Source: an uncultured Clostridium sp. (lineage in GTDB: Bacteria; Bacillota; Clostridia; Lachnospirales; Lachnospiraceae). From it: a stretch of 19,441 bases of DNA. The stretch spans positions 1-19,441 of the forward strand of contig UQXF01000069.1 of the NCBI GenBank assembly GCA_900544905.1. Direction: 5' to 3'. Under the pieces are notes generated by a model. The model ran no database searches. It was not told the origin of the DNA and saw nothing but the letters and a program-made list of their open reading frames with translations. The position numbers and the translations under genes were made by a program. Positions 13,875 to 19,441 of this stretch are shown here, piece after piece (the first letter of the stretch is position 1; the number at the start of each line of letters is the position of its first letter).

Positions 13875-15095
13875 TTATTTTTCGATTATGACGGAATGTT
13901 CATATTCGGACGGAATCCGGACATGGTATTTATTAAAAAATATCTGCTGGTACAGCGCACTGCTGCGAAGGTCCTTCTGAAAGACAGAATATTCTTCTTT
14001 GGAAAGTATTTTTTCTGCCTGTGCCACCTTGTTGATAATGGGAATACTGCATGTGGTTTTCATTTCCTTCAGCAGCGGTGCGGATGAACTGCGGAAACCA
14101 AGCAGCCGGAGGTAAGAGACGTAATTTCCCTTTTTGGCAGATGCCATATCTGCATTTGTATGGTTTAGCAGAATGTTTAACAGGGAGCGCTGAATCCGCG
14201 TTTCTGTAAGATTTTTGCTGGTTAACTGGCTGATTAACTCCTTTACGCCCCAGGGATAAGAGCGGATGGCGCTAAGCCGGTTGGAAAGCTCCCTTGTCAC
14301 TTCAAAATAATCCTCGTAAGAATCCTTCTGCCATAATGCATATTGTAAAGAGGGATAAAAATCAGATAGGAACAGGGGTTTTGCGTATTCCGATTTCTCC
14401 AACAGGTTCCAGGCTGCTTCCGGCATGTATTGCCGCAAATCCGTATTTTCCTTTGCCAGTGTGTGCCGCAGGGCTGAGGCAGAGCACAGGGTATGGTCAG
14501 TGGATATATCATGATATCCGCTGCCTGTCCGCTTTATGATAAACGGGGTTATGTCCAGCTTATATTTTTGAATTGTTTTCATATATTCAATGCCCAGAAT
14601 GTTGTTGGGCTGTTTTAACAGGCGGCTGTATGCATCATTCTGGAAATAGTCAGCTGCCGCCAGGCTTCGTGCCTTAGGATAGGCGAAGCCATCCTTCAGA
14701 TGTTGCTTTAAAGTCTGCCGGTAAGCCGCAGGCTCTTCCAGAAAGAGACCGGCAATTTTAGTAAAGGCATCTAAATTGGTGTCTTCACAGCCAAAGCATA
14801 ATGTATCGATGATTCCTGTTGCAGCCAGGGAAAGAACGGCAGAAGAGGCAAAATATTCCGCGCTGGAGGAGGCAAACAGGGAGGGCAGTTCAAACACGAT
14901 GTCTGCCCCGGCCTGTAATGCACATCTGGCACGCAGATATTTGTTAAAGACAGCAGGCTCTCCGCGCTGGACATAGTCACCGCTCATAATCACGATTATG
15001 CGCTTCTCCGGGAACTGCTGCCGGATGGTATTCAACTGATATTGATGTCCGTTGTGGAATGGATTGTACTCTGTAATAATTCCAATATGTTTCAT
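13875..15095 (-). CDS. tmcAL: tRNA(Met) cytidine acetate ligase TmcAL (YlbM)
   Basis: A 406-residue nucleotidyltransferase-like enzyme that activates acetate with ATP and makes N4-acetylcytidine at the wobble position (C34) of elongator tRNA(Met). The N-terminal signature GIITEYNPFHNGHQYQL is intact, with the HxGH motif at H14-H17, followed by IVIMSGDYVQRGEPAVFNK and the helix with ADIVFELPSLFASSSAEYFA. Length matches the family (about 400). GGAG lies 8 bases before the ATG. It precedes ylbJ on the minus strand. Together with rsmD and coaD it reproduces the Bacillus ylbH-I-J-M neighbourhood, but here ylbM and ylbJ are on the opposite strand. Confidence 0.95.
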   Translation of the reverse strand: MKHIGIITEYNPFHNGHQYQLNTIRQQFPEKRIIVIMSGDYVQRGEPAVFNKYLRARCALQAGADIVFELPSLFASSSAEYFASSAVLSLAATGIIDTLCFGCEDTNLDAFTKIAGLFLEEPAAYRQTLKQHLKDGFAYPKARSLAAADYFQNDAYSRLLKQPNNILGIEYMKTIQKYKLDITPFIIKRTGSGYHDISTDHTLCSASALRHTLAKENTDLRQYMPEAAWNLLEKSEYAKPLFLSDFYPSLQYALWQKDSYEDYFEVTRELSNRLSAIRSYPWGVKELISQLTSKNLTETRIQRSLLNILLNHTNADMASAKKGNYVSYLRLLGFRSSSAPLLKEMKTTCSIPIINKVAQAEKILSKEEYSVFQKDLRSSALYQQIFFNKYHVRIPSEYEHSVIIEK

Positions 15096-15345
15096 AAAAG
15101 TCTCCGTTATATTTCCTGTTATGATAAGGGTTGTTTTACTTGTGTTAATTGTATTTTTTTCGGTTTAAAAGGGTTTTATAATGTTATTAATTGTAATTTT
15201 ATAATACTATTTACAAAGTGTAAAGAAAATGATAAAGTATCATCATCATTTTATCTGGGTTGTCACAAATTTTCCGATTTTATTTTTTAATATTGCCATG
15301 CTCTGTCACTGGTATGTGTTATAGTGGGAGCAAGGAGGTAAGTAC
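15096..15345. other. AT-rich intergenic region between tmcAL and recA
   Basis: There is no convincing ORF in this stretch. It is strongly AT-rich and must hold the tmcAL promoter, but no minus-strand hexamer pair stood out. On the plus strand there is an extended -10-like TGTTATAGT (15317-15325) and a full ribosome-site sequence AAGGAGGT (15332-15339) that is not followed by ATG, GTG or TTG at a useful distance. Confidence 0.5.
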
Positions 15346-15365
15346 AATCGAAAATACATTCGATT
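15346..15365. repeat. Inverted repeat directly upstream of the recA promoter
   Basis: AATCGAA (15346-15352) and TTCGATT (15359-15365) are perfect 7-bp arms around AATACA. The repeat ends 5 bases before the recA -35 hexamer, where an activator or second repressor could bind. It differs from the LexA box (GAAC-N4-GTTC) found downstream. Confidence 0.45.
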
Positions 15366-15370
15366 TATTG

Positions 15371-15399
15371 TTGACAAGTAACAAATAATATATTATTAT
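15371..15399 (+). promoter_or_regulatory. Sigma-A promoter of recA-recX
   Basis: TTGACA (15371-15376), a 17-base spacer and TATTAT (15394-15399) form a strong promoter, with the predicted start near 15406 and a leader of about 30 bases. It is positioned so that the LexA box covers the first transcribed bases. Confidence 0.85.
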
Positions 15400-15407
15400 T
15401 AGAAAAA

Positions 15408-15421
15408 CGAACAAATGTTCA
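15408..15421. promoter_or_regulatory. LexA operator (SOS box) of recA
   Basis: CGAAC-AAAT-GTTC matches the Gram-positive SOS box CGAACRNRYGTTYC at all but the last position. It lies just after the predicted transcription start and directly before the recA ribosome site, so bound LexA would block initiation. No lexA gene lies in the window. Confidence 0.9.
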
Positions 15422-15435
15422 CGGAGGTTAATAAG

Positions 15436-16482
15436 ATGGCAAATGACGATAAGTTAAAGGCATTGGATGCCGCACTTGCAAATATTGAAAAGCAGTTTGG
15501 TAAAGGAACTGTTATGAAGTTAGGCGATACAGCCGCTAATATGAATGTGGAGGCAATCCCGACCGGCTCTTTAAGCCTGGATTTGGCTCTTGGGATTGGC
15601 GGTGTACCGAAGGGAAGAATTATAGAGGTGTATGGTCCGGAATCCAGTGGTAAGACCACGGTGGCGTTACATATTGTTGCCGAGGTACAGAAAAACGGTG
15701 GAATCGCAGGCTTTATTGATGCAGAGCATGCATTAGACCCTGTTTATGCAGGAAATATAGGTGTGGATATTAACAATTTATATATCTCCCAGCCAGATAA
15801 TGGAGAGCAGGCATTGGAGATTACAGAAACGATGGTTCGTTCCGGTGCGGTGGACGTTATTATTGTGGATTCTGTTGCCGCCCTGGTGCCAAAGGCTGAG
15901 ATTGATGGTGAGATGGGAGACACTCATGTGGGACTGCAGGCACGTCTTATGTCACAGGCATTGCGAAAGCTGACCGCCGTTATCAGCAAGTCGAACTGTG
16001 TTGTTATTTTCATTAACCAGCTGAGGGAGAAGGTCGGCGTAATGTTCGGTAATCCAGAGACTACGACTGGCGGACGGGCTTTGAAGTTTTATTCTTCCGT
16101 GCGTCTGGATGTCAGAAGAATTGAGACGCTGAAGCAGAACGGAGAAGTGATTGGTAACCGTACCCGGGTCAAGGTGGTAAAGAATAAGGTGGCTCCTCCA
16201 TTTAAGGAGGCAGAATTTGATATTATGTTTGGCAAGGGTATTTCAAAAGAGGGTGATATTTTAGATTTGGCAGTCAAGGAGAATATTATTGTCAAATCCG
16301 GTGCATGGTTTTCTTACAATGGAGAAAAGATTGGACAGGGCAGAGAGAACTCTAAGATATTCCTGCAGGATAATCCGGAGATTGCCTTAGAGGTTGAGAA
16401 TAAGGTCCGGGCAAGTGCCGGGCTGCCGGTTTTGGATGAAGCTGTACCGGATAAGCAGGATTCCTCTGTGGAGAAAGAATAG
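15436..16482 (+). CDS. recA: Recombinase RecA
   Basis: A 348-residue RecA, which forms filaments on single-stranded DNA, drives strand exchange and stimulates LexA cleavage. The Walker A loop GPESSGKTT is at 67-75, and the family segments IDAEHALDP, INQLREKVGVMFGNPETTTGG and LKFYSSVRLDVRR are all present. It has a normal length with an acidic tail. ATG 15436 follows GGAGG (15423-15427) by 8 bases and gives the usual MANDDK start; the frame also opens at 15415, but that ATG overlaps the LexA box and lies before the ribosome site. recX follows after only 2 bases. Confidence 0.99.
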   Translation: MANDDKLKALDAALANIEKQFGKGTVMKLGDTAANMNVEAIPTGSLSLDLALGIGGVPKGRIIEVYGPESSGKTTVALHIVAEVQKNGGIAGFIDAEHALDPVYAGNIGVDINNLYISQPDNGEQALEITETMVRSGAVDVIIVDSVAALVPKAEIDGEMGDTHVGLQARLMSQALRKLTAVISKSNCVVIFINQLREKVGVMFGNPETTTGGRALKFYSSVRLDVRRIETLKQNGEVIGNRTRVKVVKNKVAPPFKEAEFDIMFGKGISKEGDILDLAVKENIIVKSGAWFSYNGEKIGQGRENSKIFLQDNPEIALEVENKVRASAGLPVLDEAVPDKQDSSVEKE

Positions 16483-16484
16483 GC

Positions 16485-17096
16485 ATGTTAATTACCAAGA
16501 TAGAATCCGGGAAAAATAAGCGTTACAGGGTATTCGGGGATGATACCTTTCTGTTTGCCCTGTACAAAAATGAATTAAAGCGTTATCAGATTGAAGAGAA
16601 TATAATAATAGAGGATTCGGTAATCTCGTCCATATTGGACGAGATTATTTATAAGAGAGCGAAGGAGCGGGCGCTCTACCTGCTGGAGAGAAGACCCTTA
16701 ACGGTTTCTATGCTGCGGGACAAATTGCGCTATCATGATTATCCGGAACAGGTTGTGGAAAAGGTGATTGAATTTCTTGAAAAATATCGCTATCTGGATG
16801 ATATGGAGTATATCCGGATGTATGCCGGGACATATAGTGATAAGAAAAGCAAAAAACAGATTGTATATGATTTGATGCGCAGGGGAATTTCAAAAAGCCT
16901 TATTGATATATATTTTGAGGAAAATGGATATTCTGAGCAGAAAGGCTTTGAAAAACAGTTTGAGCGTTACACCAGGGGAAAGGATTTAGGAAACCTGGCA
17001 GTGAGACAGAAAGTATTCCGGTATTTTTATGGAAAAGGCTTTGCTGTTTCCCTGATTGAGACTGCATTGCGGAACAGCATAGAGTTTGAAGACTAG
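16485..17096 (+). CDS. recX: Regulatory protein RecX
   Basis: A 203-residue RecX, a helical repeat protein that binds RecA filaments and limits their growth. The family pattern is visible: ALYLLERRPLTVSMLRDKLR, then a DYPEQVVEKVIEFLEKYRYLDD-like segment, then KKSKKQIVYDLMRRGISKSL with repeated three-helix units. It begins 2 bases after the recA stop; the weak upstream ribosome site suggests translation coupled to recA and co-induction by DNA damage. The length is in the usual range for Firmicutes. Confidence 0.93.
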   Translation: MLITKIESGKNKRYRVFGDDTFLFALYKNELKRYQIEENIIIEDSVISSILDEIIYKRAKERALYLLERRPLTVSMLRDKLRYHDYPEQVVEKVIEFLEKYRYLDDMEYIRMYAGTYSDKKSKKQIVYDLMRRGISKSLIDIYFEENGYSEQKGFEKQFERYTRGKDLGNLAVRQKVFRYFYGKGFAVSLIETALRNSIEFED

Positions 17097-17171
17097 CGGG
17101 CAGATATAGAATCAGTTCGGATTGTGTATAGCAAAATAGTAACAATATTTTAATAACTTTCTCAGTTTTAC

Positions 17172-17200
17172 TTGACATAATGCACAAAAAAAGATAAAAT
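17172..17200 (+). promoter_or_regulatory. Sigma-A promoter of rny
   Basis: A perfect TTGACA (17172-17177), a 17-base spacer and TAAAAT (17195-17200) give a near-ideal promoter, with the predicted start near 17207 and a leader of about 47 bases before the GTG. This separates rny transcription from the SOS-controlled recA-recX unit. Confidence 0.85.
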
Positions 17201-17208
17201 CTAACTGT

Positions 17209-17227
17209 TGCACTTATGTTTAGTGCA
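17209..17227 (+). promoter_or_regulatory. 5' stem-loop in the rny leader
   Basis: TGCACT (17209-17214) and AGTGCA (17222-17227) can pair around TTATGTT, at the very 5' end of the predicted rny mRNA. TGCAC also occurs in the promoter spacer (17181-17185), and TAATGCAC (17178-17185) is the exact inverse of GTGCATTA (17223-17230). It could be an mRNA stability element or a DNA operator. Confidence 0.4.
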
Positions 17228-17240
17228 TTAAAACTTAATA

Positions 17241-17253
17241 AGGAGGTGCTCCT
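17241..17253 (+). promoter_or_regulatory. Ribosome site of rny inside a small hairpin
   Basis: AGGAGGTGCTCCT contains the full ribosome-binding sequence and can fold back (AGGAG with CTCCT around GTG) immediately before the GTG start at 17254. The stem is only 5 bp with a tight 3-base loop, so any masking of the site would be modest. Confidence 0.35.
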
Positions 17254-18804
17254 GTGGAACCAAGCTATCTTATTGTTTTTGCTATTATTTTAATCGCAGC
17301 TGTAATTGCTTCCTGGTTCGTTTCCCTTACATATCGTAAGAATGTGGTAGAGAAGAAGAACGCAGATGCCGAGGACAGGGCGAGAGAGATTATAGATGAA
17401 GCTGTAAAGAATGCTGAGGCCAAGAAAAAGGAAATTCTCCTAGAGGCAAAGGAAGAGTCATTAAAGACAAAGAATGATCTTGAAAAAGAGATTAAGGACC
17501 GTCGGAATGAGGTTCAGAGAATGGAAAAGCGTGTGCTTTCCCGTGAAGAGAATCTGGACCGTAAGACAGAAGCTGTTGAGAAAAAAGAAGCAAGCCTTGC
17601 ATCTAGAGAACAGGCCTTGGAGAGACAGAAAGCGAATGTAGAAGAGCTTGAGGCAAAACGACTGCAGGAACTGGAGAGAATCTCTGGATTAACCTCTGAA
17701 CAAGCAAAAGAATATTTATTAAAGACTGTTGAAGATGAAGTAAAACATGAAACCGCAGTTCTAGTCAAGGAATTAGAAACTAGAGCAAAAGAAGAAGCAG
17801 GTAAAAAGGCAAAGGAATATGTTGTCACAGCTATTCAGAAATGTGCTGTTGACCATGTTGCCGAGACTACAATTTCTTTAGTACAATTACCGAATGATGA
17901 GATGAAGGGCAGAATCATTGGTCGTGAGGGACGGAATATCCGTACACTGGAGACCATGACAGGTGTGGATTTGATTATTGATGATACACCGGAAGCAGTG
18001 ATTCTTTCAAGCTTTGACCCAGTTAGAAGAGAGGTTGCAAGAATTGCACTTGAAAAATTAATTGTGGATGGAAGAATCCATCCTGCAAGAATTGAAGAAA
18101 TGGTAGAAAAAGCGCAGAAGGAAGTTGAACAGATGATGCGGGAAGAAGGAGAGAATGCCACCCTGGAGGTTGGCGTTCAGGGAATTCATCCAGAGCTGGT
18201 TCGTTTACTTGGTAAGATGAAGTTCAGAACAAGCTATGGACAGAACGCATTGAAGCATTCAATGGAGGTAGCTCAATTATGTGGTTTGTTGGCTGCTGAG
18301 ATTGGTGTGGATGTCCGCTTAGCTAAGCGTGCAGGTCTTTTACATGATATTGGTAAATCTGTGGATCATGAAATGGAAGGTTCCCATATCCAGATAGGTG
18401 TGGACTTGTGTAGAAAATACAAGGAATCAGCATTGGTTATCAATGCAGTAGAAGCACATCATGGCGATGTGGAGCCGGAGTCATTAATTGCATGTATCGT
18501 ACAGGCAGCAGATGCAATTTCTGCCGCTCGTCCGGGTGCAAGACGTGAGACATTGGAGACATACACCACAAGACTGAAGCAATTGGAAGATATTGCAAAC
18601 GGCTTTAAGGGTGTTGATAAAACTTTTGCTATTCAGGCAGGTAGAGAGATTCGTATAATGGTAGTTCCAGAGCAGGTTAGTGATGCTGACATGGTACTTT
18701 TAGCCAGAGATATTTCAAAACAGATTGAAAGCGAATTGGAATATCCAGGACAGATTAAGGTTAATCTGATACGTGAGTCCCGTGTTACAGATTATGCGAA
18801 ATAA
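17254..18804 (+). CDS. rny: Ribonuclease Y
   Basis: A 516-residue RNase Y, the membrane-bound endoribonuclease that initiates mRNA decay in Firmicutes. Domains in order: an N-terminal membrane helix (about 4-26), a long charged coiled coil (about 30-190), a KH RNA-binding domain with GRIIGREGRNIR (219-230, GxxG at 223-226), and an HD hydrolase domain with the metal-binding H364-D365 in LLHDIGKSVDHEMEGSH. Length is the family norm (about 520). GTG 17254 is supported by AGGAGG 7 bases upstream. It follows recA-recX, resembling the Bacillus recA-rny neighbourhood, and is closed by a strong terminator. Confidence 0.97.
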   Translation: MEPSYLIVFAIILIAAVIASWFVSLTYRKNVVEKKNADAEDRAREIIDEAVKNAEAKKKEILLEAKEESLKTKNDLEKEIKDRRNEVQRMEKRVLSREENLDRKTEAVEKKEASLASREQALERQKANVEELEAKRLQELERISGLTSEQAKEYLLKTVEDEVKHETAVLVKELETRAKEEAGKKAKEYVVTAIQKCAVDHVAETTISLVQLPNDEMKGRIIGREGRNIRTLETMTGVDLIIDDTPEAVILSSFDPVRREVARIALEKLIVDGRIHPARIEEMVEKAQKEVEQMMREEGENATLEVGVQGIHPELVRLLGKMKFRTSYGQNALKHSMEVAQLCGLLAAEIGVDVRLAKRAGLLHDIGKSVDHEMEGSHIQIGVDLCRKYKESALVINAVEAHHGDVEPESLIACIVQAADAISAARPGARRETLETYTTRLKQLEDIANGFKGVDKTFAIQAGREIRIMVVPEQVSDADMVLLARDISKQIESELEYPGQIKVNLIRESRVTDYAK

Positions 18805-18835
18805 GCTTAGATAGTATGCTTTAATACGAATTCAG

Positions 18836-18867
18836 AGTCCGAAGCCCATATGGGCTTCGGACTTTTT
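18836..18867 (+). terminator. Terminator of rny
   Basis: A perfect 12-bp stem, AGTCCGAAGCCC / GGGCTTCGGACT, has a 4-base loop (ATAT) and is followed by TTTT. It begins 31 bases after the rny stop. Confidence 0.96.
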
Positions 18868-18927
18868 GCAGCCAGGCATATTCTTCATGGATTTCACATA
18901 TATTGATTCTTAGATGGAGAGATTGTG

Positions 18928-19398
18928 ATGAAAAACCAAAATGAAGCGTATAAAACAGCATATATCATATATGGCGCGGTTGTTTTTGGCGTTATAACCG
19001 GATGTATCATTTATCTTGCGGATTTTGCTTTTTGGGATATGAAGTACTTTCAGCATGGTCTGGAAGAATATTCAGTTGGAGCAGTTTTGAATCTGCCGGT
19101 AAACCAGCTTGCTTCGTATATACTAAAACGCCGTGGTCTTCAATTTCTTCTTTTTGTATTGGGAGTTCTGCTCACCTCTTATGGAATAGCGACAGGAGTA
19201 TATAGCATGCTGTTTGGCGCTTTTTATGGAATTATCATGTGCAATTTACTGCTTCAGTATGGTATGAAAGGAACCATTTACGGAATAATTTGTTTTTTTC
19301 CGCATTATCTGTGCTATATGCTGGTATTGTATTTTTGTGGAAGGTGGTTCTTTTACAGAAAGGAAGCGAAAAACAGATATTATGGAAATGTTAATAAG
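18928..19398 (+). CDS. SpoIIM-like integral membrane protein, 3'-truncated
   Basis: 157 genomic residues of a polytopic membrane protein are visible before the adapter begins; the last residues of the apparent ORF (LSLIHI) are adapter-derived. Hydrophobic helices lie at about 12-32, 70-95, 98-115 and 117-140. The pattern of a paired-helix core followed by YGMKGTIYGI and FFPHYLCYMLVLYF resembles the SpoIIM family, which has a similar G-x-KG ... P-x-N/Y segment and helps forespore engulfment by assisting peptidoglycan remodelling. Similarity is moderate and recognised by eye. I chose ATG 18928 with GGAG 8 bases upstream; a GTG one codon earlier is possible. An unrelated membrane protein is the alternative. 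Confidence 0.55.
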
Positions 19399-19441
19399 CT
19401 GTCTCTTATACACATCTGACGCTGCCGACGATCTTACGCGT
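19399..19441 (+). other. Nextera/Tn5 sequencing adapter (read-1 side), not genomic
   Basis: Bases 19399-19417 are the reverse-complemented Tn5 mosaic end (CTGTCTCTTATACACATCT) and 19418-19431 the Nextera read-1 tail (GACGCTGCCGACGA). Bases 19432-19439 (TCTTACGC) sit at the i5 index position, and the final GT matches the start of the P5 complement. The true sequence ends at 19398. Confidence 0.98.

Noticed and set aside
15042..15290. An 82-codon plus-strand ORF between tmcAL and recA
   Set aside because: It starts inside tmcAL on the opposite strand, has odd composition and lacks a ribosome site.
15415..15435. ATG 15415 as the recA start
   Set aside because: It lies within the LexA box and before GGAGG; ATG 15436 has correct spacing and gives the standard N terminus.
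48..19398. A defence, phage, CRISPR or biosynthetic cassette
   Set aside because: No repeat arrays, integrase, transposase, toxin-antitoxin pair, reverse transcriptase or modular synthase was found; nearly all genes are core or sporulation genes.

Overview
The window is a chromosomal segment of a low-to-mid GC, spore-forming Firmicute. The closest match I can suggest is a gut or rumen Clostridium, most likely Lachnospiraceae. The evidence is an alpha/beta-type small acid-soluble spore protein, GerW (YtfJ), YlbJ and a SpoIIM-like protein, consensus sigma-A promoters, strong AGGAGG ribosome sites, a Gram-positive LexA box before recA, and gene order resembling several Bacillus/Clostridium core clusters joined together. 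Both ends are not genomic: bases 1-47 and 19399-19441 are Nextera (Tn5) library adapter, including what look like 8-base indexes. Real sequence is therefore about 48-19398, and the first and last genes are truncated there.

Layout. (1) 49-3592, plus strand: the end of a rhomboid-like membrane protein with a C-terminal zinc ribbon, two uncharacterised proteins, a DUF2953 protein (YtfI type) and GerW/YtfJ. The genes are tightly packed and probably co-transcribed. (2) 3593-3960: an unlisted 45-codon ORF for a small hydrophobic protein, then two hairpin terminators. (3) 3961-8497: rpmB (minus strand), divergent from yloU (Asp23 family), fakA/yloV and recG, as around Bacillus rpmB-yloU-yloV-recG. 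(4) 8572-10470: a minus-strand SASP gene and a lipoprotein endoglucanase (CBM2-like plus GH5) with its own promoter. This is the most accessory-looking part. (5) 10537-15095: rsmD, coaD and an uncharacterised coiled-coil protein on plus, converging with minus-strand tmcAL (ylbM) and ylbJ. Bacillus has the same ylbH-I-J-M set on one strand. (6) 15436-19398: recA with a strong promoter and LexA operator, recX, rny (RNase Y) with its own promoter and structured leader, a strong terminator, and a truncated SpoIIM-like membrane protein.

How they work together: the genes cover DNA repair and recombination (recA, recX, recG), RNA metabolism and translation (rny, rsmD, tmcAL, rpmB), coenzyme A and fatty-acid activation (coaD, fakA) and sporulation (gerW, SASP, ylbJ, spoIIM-like). 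The surface endoglucanase is the one gene suggesting a plant-fibre niche. I see no phage, insertion sequence, CRISPR array, tRNA, rRNA or defence cassette. I found no convincing undescribed multi-gene system. The most open items are the uncharacterised proteins at 501-2258, the 45-residue ORF, the coiled-coil protein after coaD, the inverted repeat before recA and the rny leader.
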